Shown here one piece after another: positions 27,286 to 34,943 of a stretch of DNA of 64,000 bases. The stretch's first letter is position 1. Each line of letters opens with the position of its first letter. The stretch covers positions 52,208-116,207 of the forward strand of contig NZ_BMOV01000001.1 of NCBI RefSeq assembly GCF_014647255.1, read 5' to 3'. The stretch comes from Iodidimonas muriae. GTDB taxonomy: Bacteria > Pseudomonadota > Alphaproteobacteria > Sphingomonadales > Rhodothalassiaceae. The translations under genes were made by a program, and so were the position numbers. The notes beneath the pieces are model-generated. The model searched no databases. It was given only the letters and a program-made list of their open reading frames with translations, and was not told the origin of the DNA.

Positions 27286-29103
27286 TTAGACGAGAGCCTG
27301 CGCATCGCTGGAAAGTGGCGCGGAAATATCTTCCGGTCCCAAAATCATTTCATTATGGGCCGCGCCCGAAGGCACCATGGGGAAACAATTTTCCAATTGG
27401 GCCACCTGACAATCCACCAATACCGGGCCGGGCGTTTCGATCATGGTCTGGATCATGTCATCAAGCCGGGAAGCATCAGTGATTCGCAAGCCGGTCCAGC
27501 CATAAGCCTCTGCCAGTTTTACAAAATCGGGCAGGCTGTCGGAATAGCTTTCGGAATAGCGGCTTTCATAGGTCAGTTCCTGCCATTGGCGCACCATGCC
27601 CATATATTCATTATTCAGGATGAAAATTTTCACCGGCAAACGATATTGCGTGGCTGTTGCCAACTCTTGGATATTCATCTGGATCGAGGCCTCGCCCGCA
27701 ATGTCGATCACCAAGGCATCGGGAAAGGCCAACTGCGCCCCAATGGCGGCGGGTAAGCCATAGCCCATGGTGCCAAGCCCTCCCGATGTGAGCCAGTGAT
27801 TGGGCTTTTCAAAACCAAAATACTGCGCCGCCCACATCTGATGCTGGCCCACTTCGGTACTGATAATGGGGGCCCGGTCTTTGGTCAGGCTATGAAGGCG
27901 GGCAATGGCATGTTGCGGCAAGATGACAGGGCCGGATTGTTCAAAGGCCAAACATTTGCGGTCGCGCCAGCCGTTAATTTCAGCCCACCAGCGTTTGTGA
28001 TCGCCTTCTAAAGGTGTTTTCTTGCGGTCTTCCCACAAGGCCAGAATATCTTCCAGAACATGGCCGGCATCCCCCACGATACCCAGATGCACCGGTACAT
28101 TCTTGTTGATGGACGAACGGTCGATATCGATATGGATCTTGGTGGCATGGGGCGCAAAGGCATCCACACGGCCGGTCACCCGATCATCAAAGCGCGCACC
28201 GACACATAACATGACATCGCACGCATGCATGGCCATATTGGCTTCATAGGTGCCGTGCATGCCCAGCATTCCCAAAAATTGCGGGTCGCTTGCCGGCATG
28301 GCCCCAAGCCCCATCAAGGTGGAGGTGACGGGGAAGCCGGTGGTGCGGGCAAAGCGGCGCAAGGCATCCGATGCTTGGGGCCCTGCATTGATTACGCCGC
28401 CGCCGGAGTAAATGATGGGCTTTTTGGCCCCCGCCAGCATGGCCACGGCCTTTTCTACCAGCGCCCGATCTCCCTTCACCTGCGGACGGTATGTACGATG
28501 GGACACCCCGTTGGGACGCTTATAGGGGGCGGGGTCCACTTGAATATCTTTGGGCAGATCCACCACCACCGGGCCGGGCCGCCCGGATGTGGCCACATGG
28601 AAGGCCTCGAAGATCACATGGGCAAGCTGGTCCGATTCTTTCACCAGATAATTATGCTTGGAGCAATGCCGCGTAATGCCAACGGTATCGGCTTCCTGAA
28701 AGGCATCATTGCCGATCAGATGGGTGGCCACCTGGCCTGTGAGCACGACAATGGGGATGGAATCCAGCATGGCATCGGTGATGCCGGTCACAGCGTTGGT
28801 GGCCCCGGGGCCTGATGTCACCAGAACCACGCCGGGTTTGCCAGAGGCGCGCGCATAGCCTTCGGCGGCGTGCACAGCGGCTTGTTCATGGCGCACCAGA
28901 ATATGTTTGATTTTTGATTGCCGGAACAGTTCATCATAAAGCGGCAGAACAGCGCCACCGGGATAACCGAAAATCACCTCGACCTTCAGATCCGCCAAAG
29001 CCCGCATCACCAGGGCCGCACCACTCATCATTTCCGGTGCGTTGCTTTGATGATCGGCGGGCGAAGGGGGCTCTTCTAATGGCTGCTTTTCGGCGGTTGT
29101 CAT
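27286..29103 (-). CDS. ilvB: Acetolactate synthase large (catalytic) subunit
   Basis: A ThDP enzyme condensing pyruvate with pyruvate or 2-ketobutyrate, the first common step to valine, leucine and isoleucine. 605 residues. The N-terminal domain has VEVIFGYPGGAVLPLYDEL and VRHEQAAVHAAEGYAR with the catalytic Glu. The ThDP domain contains GGLGTMGYGLPAAIGAQLAF and DIAGEASIQMNIQEL. The metal-binding GDG-type motif reads GEA, a D to E change I believe also occurs in other alphaproteobacterial enzymes. NNEYMGMVRQWQEL follows. Start ATG 29103; residues 1-25 are a polar extension. Confidence 0.96.
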   Translation of the reverse strand: MTTAEKQPLEEPPSPADHQSNAPEMMSGAALVMRALADLKVEVIFGYPGGAVLPLYDELFRQSKIKHILVRHEQAAVHAAEGYARASGKPGVVLVTSGPGATNAVTGITDAMLDSIPIVVLTGQVATHLIGNDAFQEADTVGITRHCSKHNYLVKESDQLAHVIFEAFHVATSGRPGPVVVDLPKDIQVDPAPYKRPNGVSHRTYRPQVKGDRALVEKAVAMLAGAKKPIIYSGGGVINAGPQASDALRRFARTTGFPVTSTLMGLGAMPASDPQFLGMLGMHGTYEANMAMHACDVMLCVGARFDDRVTGRVDAFAPHATKIHIDIDRSSINKNVPVHLGIVGDAGHVLEDILALWEDRKKTPLEGDHKRWWAEINGWRDRKCLAFEQSGPVILPQHAIARLHSLTKDRAPIISTEVGQHQMWAAQYFGFEKPNHWLTSGGLGTMGYGLPAAIGAQLAFPDALVIDIAGEASIQMNIQELATATQYRLPVKIFILNNEYMGMVRQWQELTYESRYSESYSDSLPDFVKLAEAYGWTGLRITDASRLDDMIQTMIETPGPVLVDCQVAQLENCFPMVPSGAAHNEMILGPEDISAPLSSDAQALV

Positions 29104-29257
29104 CGGTCGTTCCTGAAATGTCTGCTATGGGGGCGCAGTGATAGCTGCACCCGTATCAGACCACGACTAATGGCGAAATCTTCTACTGTCAAACAACAAA
29201 ATGAAAGATATGGAAAGATAATTTATATATAGCAGTTGTAATGTTATAAAAATGCGA

Positions 29258-30829
29258 TCAATCGACATTTTCCAAAGCGCCGCGCATGTCTTGGGGAAGG
29301 GTCAGTTTCGGGCGACCGAAAAGATATCCTTGTCCCATATCTACGCCAATGGATTGCAAGAGCTCGAATTGGGCAGGGGTTTCAACCCATTCCCCGACGG
29401 TGCGGATTTTCAGATCGCGGCACAAAGTGGACATGGCATGTAAAAAGGCCCGGCTTTCCGGATCGTTTTCCGCGTCACGCACATAACTGCCGTCAATTTT
29501 GACAATATCCACTTTCAAATGGCGCAGATATTGAAAACCTGAAAGCCCTGCACCAAAATCATCCAGACAAACGGCAAAGCCCAAAGCACGGATCTTGTTA
29601 ATGGCTTCCCCCAAGGCATCCAGATCGGAAATCTGGGCGGATTCGGTGACTTCGATCAGCAGACGCCCGGCCAGTTCCTTGTTTTGTTTGAGATCGGCTT
29701 CCAATCGCTCGACAAAGGCGGCGGTGGTCAGCGAACGGGCCGAGAGATTGACAGCAATGCTGGCGGGAGCCCCGCGGGAAACCAGATGCCGCAATTTTGC
29801 GACCACCGATTCAAACATGATCTGGTCGAAATCTCCGATCATGCCCACTTCTTCCGCGAAAGTGATCAGTTCATAGGGCGAGCTGCCGCGTTTATCAAAG
29901 CGCACCAACGCTTCCACATGGTGCATCTTTTGTGTGCTGAGCGAGATGATGGGCTGATAAGCAATATCGAATTGGCGCTCTTTTAATAAGGATCGCAAAG
30001 TCTGGATGCGTTTGCGGGTGTCCTCCATCTTTTCGGTGTAATTTTCAGACAGGTCTTGCAGGCTGAAGTCTGGGGATTCTTCGGAGAATTTTCGGATGGA
30101 ATAGACCAGCGCCTTTGCGGCATCGGACCCGTCGCCCAGGGTTTCCGCATCCAATGTCGCCGATTCAAAGCGTTGGCCGGTGGTGCTGGCCAAGGTATCC
30201 ATCAAGCGTTGGGCATCGCCTTCATTCGTAGCTTCATGGACAAGGGCAAAGCGGCCATCCCCCAGTTCGGTGGCATTTTTACCGCCCAGAGACAAAGCGG
30301 CAAGCTGGCGCTCGAAACCTTGTTTGTCCCGGCCCTGCATGTGCTTGTTCATTTGCAGCATGCTGACCAGAATGTCGCTATTGGCGTTTTTTTCGCCTTC
30401 TTCCAGAATATCGGGCAGACGCCTTAGAAAACTTTCCATATCCGCAAGGGGCGCATTGGATTCGGCGTCCGGGCCATCCAGCCGGTTCAACGACATGGCA
30501 ACGATATGGGTGCGGGTGGCATTGCTTGACAAGCGGGATAAAAACAAGCCGATGCGGCGACGGGTGTCCACCGTTGCGCCAAAGCCCACCCGTACGGGGC
30601 CAAGCCGGAGTATCCCCCCTAAAAGAGACAATCCTGATTGCAAAATGACGGCATCATCGGCGGAGACGAAATCGGTAATCGGGCGCCCAATCGCTGATTG
30701 GGCCTTATCAATGCCGATCCATTCCAGCGCCCCTTCAATACGTGAAATTCGCTGAGATTCATCAATTTCAATAAAAACGTCGCCAACGCTAAAGGCATAT
30801 GCAACAAAAATATCACTCTTGTCGGCCAT
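29258..30829 (-). CDS. EAL-domain protein, probable c-di-GMP phosphodiesterase
   Basis: 523 residues. The N-terminus resembles a PAS sensor (FIEIDESQRISRIEGALEWIG). Around 170-230 a degenerate GGDEF-like region may be present (LGDGRFALVHE), and a coiled helix (MEDTRKRIQTLRSLLKER) precedes the EAL domain. The EAL domain keeps its catalytic residues: HVEALVRF, VNLSARSL, LLIEVTES, CLDDFGAGLSGF, VKIDGSYVRD, VGEWVET and GYLFGRP. Hydrolysis of c-di-GMP is therefore likely. It has no membrane helix. It stands alone, divergent from the patatin-like gene across a palindrome. Confidence 0.88.
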   Translation of the reverse strand: MADKSDIFVAYAFSVGDVFIEIDESQRISRIEGALEWIGIDKAQSAIGRPITDFVSADDAVILQSGLSLLGGILRLGPVRVGFGATVDTRRRIGLFLSRLSSNATRTHIVAMSLNRLDGPDAESNAPLADMESFLRRLPDILEEGEKNANSDILVSMLQMNKHMQGRDKQGFERQLAALSLGGKNATELGDGRFALVHEATNEGDAQRLMDTLASTTGQRFESATLDAETLGDGSDAAKALVYSIRKFSEESPDFSLQDLSENYTEKMEDTRKRIQTLRSLLKERQFDIAYQPIISLSTQKMHHVEALVRFDKRGSSPYELITFAEEVGMIGDFDQIMFESVVAKLRHLVSRGAPASIAVNLSARSLTTAAFVERLEADLKQNKELAGRLLIEVTESAQISDLDALGEAINKIRALGFAVCLDDFGAGLSGFQYLRHLKVDIVKIDGSYVRDAENDPESRAFLHAMSTLCRDLKIRTVGEWVETPAQFELLQSIGVDMGQGYLFGRPKLTLPQDMRGALENVD

Positions 30830-30948
30830 CTAGCTCCCCTTGGTCCCTGCCCGGAAACACAGATAATCACAAATATCTTGAGGAAATCTGAAGATGAGTG
30901 CGCGCAGAAACAACACCCGGAAAAAGCGTGTGCAAAATGATGGCCCGT

Positions 30949-30965
30949 CCATGTTTTGAACATGG
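30949..30965. promoter_or_regulatory. Palindrome in the divergent EAL/patatin intergenic region
   Basis: CCATGTT-TTG-AACATGG, a perfect 7+7 inverted repeat with a 3-base spacer, lies between the starts of the EAL gene (30829, minus) and the patatin-like gene (31033, plus). It could be an operator for a dimeric regulator or a short hairpin. The regulator is unknown. Confidence 0.4.
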
Positions 30966-31032
30966 GGCGCTTTTGGCATAAGGCATAACGGGTTGCCTGA
31001 ACGGTTCAAGAAGACAAAACAAGATCGGTGAT

Positions 31033-32124
31033 ATGTCGAAAAATGATTTCAAACTGCTAAGTATTCGGGCGGGCCACCATGCCCGACGGCTTATTCGCAA
31101 GGAAGGCGGCCTAGAGCCTTCGCGCATCAAGCTGATGGTCGGCGCATCGGGCGGTCCGAAATGGCTCGCCTTGGCGCGGTTGGATCGGGCCATTTTGCGC
31201 CATTGGATCGTTGGTCGCACCCAATCTATGGACCTTTTGGCGTCCTCCATCGGCACGTGGCGGTTTGCTTGTTATGCGCAGCCCGATCCTTTGAAAGCAT
31301 TGGCGCGCTTTGAAGAGGCCTATTTGGACTATCGACCGGAAAAGGGCCAGACAGCCGACAAGATCACCCGTGACAGCTATGCCATTCTTGGCGATATTCT
31401 TGGTGAAGATGGTGGAGCGGCCATGTTTCAGGGGCCCATGCGCCTTGCGGTGATGGCGGTCCGTGGGCGGCATGTGCTGAATACGGACCGGCGCGTGCCT
31501 TTGGGCGTGGGCTTGGCGGCGGCCGCTTTGGGAAATATGGCGCATCGTTCGGCCTTGGGGCTGTTTTTCGAACGGGCTTTGTTCGCTGATCCGCGCAGCG
31601 ATTGCTCTTATACTGCGTGGTCCGGCTTTCCCATGCGGCGATTGAACCTGACAGCAGATAATCTGCCCCATGCGATCATGGCGTCTTGCTCGATCCCCAT
31701 GTTGCTGAATGGGATCACAATCCCCGGTGCGCCCAAAGGGCTTTATCGGGATGGCGGCATTATTGATTATCATTTTGACCTGCCGTTTTTTCACCATGAC
31801 CCGGACGGCCTTGTTTTATATCCACATTTTACGGACCGCATCATACCGGGATGGTTCGATAAACATCTGGGCTGGCGGAAGGCGCGTGCCGAGAATGCAT
31901 CCAATGTGGTTTTGGTTGCACCATCGGCTGAATTTGTGTCGCGCTTGCCCTATGGGAAAATTCCCGACCGCAAGGATTTCACCACATTGGAAACAGAAGA
32001 CCGCATTCGTTATTGGCGGTTGGTTCTGGATGAAACGGAACGCTTGTCCGATGCGTTTGAAACCTTGATCGAAACAGGGCAATTTGCCGGTCAGGTGCAG
32101 CCAATTTTAGGGGAGGCGGAATAA
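31033..32124 (+). CDS. Patatin-like phospholipase family protein
   Basis: 363 residues with the patatin-fold hydrolase marks. The oxyanion loop is GASGGPKW (37-44), a GxSxG-type nucleophile turn reads ASSIG with Ser72 (first Gly replaced by Ala), and the catalytic Asp is in DGG (240-242). No signal peptide, so it is probably cytoplasmic or membrane-associated. Such proteins hydrolyse phospholipid acyl chains; substrate and role here are unknown. Confidence 0.8.
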   Translation: MSKNDFKLLSIRAGHHARRLIRKEGGLEPSRIKLMVGASGGPKWLALARLDRAILRHWIVGRTQSMDLLASSIGTWRFACYAQPDPLKALARFEEAYLDYRPEKGQTADKITRDSYAILGDILGEDGGAAMFQGPMRLAVMAVRGRHVLNTDRRVPLGVGLAAAALGNMAHRSALGLFFERALFADPRSDCSYTAWSGFPMRRLNLTADNLPHAIMASCSIPMLLNGITIPGAPKGLYRDGGIIDYHFDLPFFHHDPDGLVLYPHFTDRIIPGWFDKHLGWRKARAENASNVVLVAPSAEFVSRLPYGKIPDRKDFTTLETEDRIRYWRLVLDETERLSDAFETLIETGQFAGQVQPILGEAE

Positions 32125-32161
32125 GGTTTCCTCTTTTCCGCCGCGCTTTCTTGCCCTTTCG

Positions 32162-34000
32162 TCAATCGGCCTTGGCCTTGGTTTTGGCCTCGTCTTCTGT
32201 TGCCATATCCGTTTGGACGGCCAGATAGGCCACTTTCCAGCCCGTAGACACATGGAATGTGGCTTCTTCAGAAAAGGGAAGTAATTTCCCTTGGGGAGAT
32301 ATGGCGAACAGCATCGGCTCTGTGCCGCCCGTTTTTTCCAATAAGCTGGTAAAGGGGAAATCTTCGCTGATACGGGTCAGGTGGATTTTGCGCCCTGCCG
32401 CCAATTCCTGTTCCAGAAAATCCAGCGTTACTTTTTCCTTGAAGAGCAAGCGTCCCCGGAAATTGAACGCCACCGTTTCGCTTTCCTTGTCGAGACTATG
32501 CTGGTCGCGCCGGACCGTAAAGACATTGGCCGTGCCGAATTCCTGTCGATAGCGCAAACAGGCCAAGGCGTTCAAAGATGGGCGATGGGAAAGCGCCAAC
32601 ATCATGCCCAATCCCACCAGATCCAGTTTCCGATCCGCCAATTCCGAAACGGCATTGCCAAAGAATGTGGGAATACCAAGCATTCGCGCCCGACTGGATT
32701 GCGACCAAGAGGCATCGGCAAGCAAAACGCGAATGCCATTTTCTTGAAATATGCTGGCCAGCTTCAAAGCCACCGGATTGCCGCCCACAATCAACACACC
32801 GCTCGCTTCGGGCTCCGCCACCTTCAACAGCTTTGCCAAGGGGCGGGATGTGAGGCTGTGTATGACCACGGTGACGACGATCACCGAAAAGGTAAGGGGA
32901 ACAAGCAAATTGCCTGCCTCGATCCCCGCCGCTTCAAGGCGCAAGCCAAATAAAGCGGATACCGCCGCGGCAACGATCCCCCGTGGCGCCATCCAGCCCA
33001 GAAGGGCGCGTTCCGACCATGGCATGTCCGACCCTAATGTGGAGGCAAGGGCGGTTAACGGGCGGGCAACAAACAAGATAGCCAGCAAAACGACCACCAA
33101 TCCCGGCCCCAAAAGCGCCAGACTTTCCAGCTCGATGCGGGCCGCCAAAACGATGAACAGCACCGATATCAGCAAAACGGAAAGGCTTTCCTTGAAATCG
33201 AGAATGCCGTCTTTGGGCATGCCGGGGATATTGGCCATCACAAGGCCCATCACCGTTACCGCCACCAGACCGCCTTCATGGCCGATCATATTGGCGCAAA
33301 CAAAGGTCAGCAAAACCGCGCTCAAGGTGGTCACATTCCGCAAGAAATCCGGAATAAGGTGCTTTTTTAAAACCAGACCCAAAAGCGCCCCTGCCGCACC
33401 GCCCAAGGCTCCGCCCAGCAAAAACAGTTTGCTTAATTCCACGAAAGGGCTGGTTTGCTGGATAGAGCCGGCCAAAACCACCTCGAACACCACCACAGCC
33501 AGCACCGCACCGATGGCGTCGATCAAGATGCCTTCCCAATGCAAAACCCGCGACAGGCGTTCGCTGGGGCGCACCGAGCGCAACAAGGGGATGATCACCG
33601 TCGGGCCGGAAACACAGGTGATGGCCCCAAATAAAATGGCAATGGACCAGTTGAAATGGAGGGCCATATGGGCCGAAATGGCAATCACGCTCACTGTAAT
33701 CAGCACGCCGATGGTGATCAGCCGCACCACAATATTGCCCGCGCCCTTGATATCGGAAAAGCGCAAAGTGAGCGCCCCTTCAAACAGGATAATCGCCACG
33801 CCAAGCTGAACGCCGGGGAATAAAAGATCACCGAAAATCGCATCGGGATCTAAAAGTCCGCTGATGGGGCCCGCCAGAAAACCAAGCAACAGCAAAGGCA
33901 AGATGGATGGAAAGCGAAATCGTGCCGCCAGCCATTGGGCAAAAATTCCTGCGGCAAGGATGAAGGCGAGAACGGTTGCCGGATCGTCAAGAATGTGCAT
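32162..34000 (-). CDS. Monovalent cation/proton antiporter (CPA family) with cytosolic NAD-binding-like domain
   Basis: From ATG 34000 the protein has 612 residues. The N-terminal 400 hold about twelve helices of the Na+/H+ exchanger type (LPLLLLGFLAGPISGLLDPD, EGILIDAIGAVLAVVVFEV with the transport Asp region). Then comes a TrkA-N-like Rossmann domain (GVLIVGGNPVALKLASIFQ and VLLADASW) and a C-terminal region of about 90 residues. This layout fits Kef/RosB/NhaP2-like regulated K+ or Na+ exchangers. The ion cannot be assigned. The frame runs 48 bases further upstream, where there is no family signal. Confidence 0.85.
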   Translation of the reverse strand: MHILDDPATVLAFILAAGIFAQWLAARFRFPSILPLLLLGFLAGPISGLLDPDAIFGDLLFPGVQLGVAIILFEGALTLRFSDIKGAGNIVVRLITIGVLITVSVIAISAHMALHFNWSIAILFGAITCVSGPTVIIPLLRSVRPSERLSRVLHWEGILIDAIGAVLAVVVFEVVLAGSIQQTSPFVELSKLFLLGGALGGAAGALLGLVLKKHLIPDFLRNVTTLSAVLLTFVCANMIGHEGGLVAVTVMGLVMANIPGMPKDGILDFKESLSVLLISVLFIVLAARIELESLALLGPGLVVVLLAILFVARPLTALASTLGSDMPWSERALLGWMAPRGIVAAAVSALFGLRLEAAGIEAGNLLVPLTFSVIVVTVVIHSLTSRPLAKLLKVAEPEASGVLIVGGNPVALKLASIFQENGIRVLLADASWSQSSRARMLGIPTFFGNAVSELADRKLDLVGLGMMLALSHRPSLNALACLRYRQEFGTANVFTVRRDQHSLDKESETVAFNFRGRLLFKEKVTLDFLEQELAAGRKIHLTRISEDFPFTSLLEKTGGTEPMLFAISPQGKLLPFSEEATFHVSTGWKVAYLAVQTDMATEDEAKTKAKAD

Positions 34001-34122
34001 GCGGTCAGCCTTTTCGCTCTGTGCCTTGTGGGCATATGGGGGCGGCACGCCACTATATAGAAAGATATCCAGCCTTGGCGTGGAACCACGCAGGGGTTCA
34101 GACGTTTATACAATAGTTCGAG

Positions 34123-34128
34123 TATAAT
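34123..34128 (+). promoter_or_regulatory. Possible -10 box upstream of the small PASDPPS gene
   Basis: A TATAAT hexamer sits 27 bases before ATG 34155 in an otherwise AT-rich divergent region. No convincing -35 box is at the right distance, so the call is tentative. Confidence 0.3.
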
Positions 34129-34154
34129 CGTGTCAAAAACATGAGAAAGAAGAA

Positions 34155-34328
34155 ATGGTGAAAACCGTTATGGAGAAAGAAAAAAAACGTAAAAAGACGC
34201 CGTCGCCGGAGGGTAAGAATGGCTCGGTGGATGAGGCTCTGGATGAAACTTTCCCTGCCAGTGATCCGCCAAGTTACAGTACACCCCACAAGTCTGAACC
34301 GCCCATAGGCAAGAAGAAACAGAAATAA
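34155..34328 (+). CDS. Small conserved protein with E-x-FPASDPPS motif
   Basis: A 57-residue protein: a Lys-rich N-terminus (MEKEKKRKKTPSP), then DEALDETFPASDPPSYS and a basic tail. The motif (D/E)EALxExFPASDPP is a recurring signature of very small proteins of unknown function in alphaproteobacteria and other bacteria, which supports this as a real gene. It is hydrophilic and probably soluble. It lies just upstream of rpoZ and diverges from the antiporter gene. Function unknown. Confidence 0.75.
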   Translation: MVKTVMEKEKKRKKTPSPEGKNGSVDEALDETFPASDPPSYSTPHKSEPPIGKKKQK

Positions 34329-34433
34329 GGCCCATAAGGGCAGATTGTCAGTCTTTACAGACGATCAAGAAAGCTGTAGAGAGGCGACCTTAGGAATTTC
34401 CATCAGTATTTTCGGTCCGTCAAGGAGCATCGC

Positions 34434-34736
34434 ATGGCCCGCGTAACCGTCGAAGATTGCGTCGATAAAGTTACGAATCGATTTGAACTCGTTTTGTTCG
34501 CTGCCCAGCGTTCGCGTCAGATCTCGTCCGGCGCCACTCCGCAGGTAGACCGGGACAATGACAAAAACCCTGTGGTTGCCTTGCGTGAAATCGCTGAAGA
34601 AGTGAGCTCGCCTGCCGCCTTGCGGGAGTCGGTGGTCCAAAGCATGCAAAAGCATGTGGAAGTGGATGAGCCGGAAGAAGACGATATGGCGATGATGATG
34701 CGTGCGCGCCGTGGCGAAGGCATGGGCGAGGGCTGA
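34434..34736 (+). CDS. rpoZ: DNA-directed RNA polymerase omega subunit
   Basis: Omega stabilises beta-prime in RNA polymerase and helps form one ppGpp site. 100 residues with the family N-terminus [20 protein letters not shown] and [13 protein letters not shown], followed by [11 protein letters not shown]. The acidic, Met-rich tail ([16 protein letters not shown]) is longer than in E. coli. Placement just before the ppGpp synthetase gene is conserved. Confidence 0.96.
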   Translation: MARVTVEDCVDKVTNRFELVLFAAQRSRQISSGATPQVDRDNDKNPVVALREIAEEVSSPAALRESVVQSMQKHVEVDEPEEDDMAMMMRARRGEGMGEG

Positions 34737-34794
34737 AAACAGCTCTAAAGCCATTCCTTTGGTGCTTTTTTGCACGGGATAATGATGATGAAAT

Positions 34795-34828
34795 AAACGG
34801 CCTCGCTTTATGAAAAGCGGGGCCGTTT
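34795..34828 (+). terminator. Strong hairpin after rpoZ
   Basis: A 15-bp stem (AAACGGCCTCGCTTT with AAAGCGGGGCCGTTT, one G-T pair) closes a 4-base loop. The right arm ends in TTT. It lies between rpoZ and rsh and would partly separate their transcription. Confidence 0.7.
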
Positions 34829-34943
34829 GCATTTGCTGGCCGATTTACACGCCTTCCCCTTCCCACACGCTTGGAAACCGCCTATTTCAATAGAAAGCGA
34901 ATTTGTGGCCTTCGGGCGATGTGTGAAAGGGAAAAAACGGGCG

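Noticed and set aside
27286..29103. GEA in place of GDG in IlvB as a sign of inactivation
   Set aside because: Conservative change, rest of the active site intact, and I recall similar forms in other alphaproteobacterial enzymes.
34827..34943. TTG start extending Rsh by 39 residues
   Set aside because: The extension overlaps the hairpin right arm and lacks family similarity; GTG 34944 gives the standard N-terminus.
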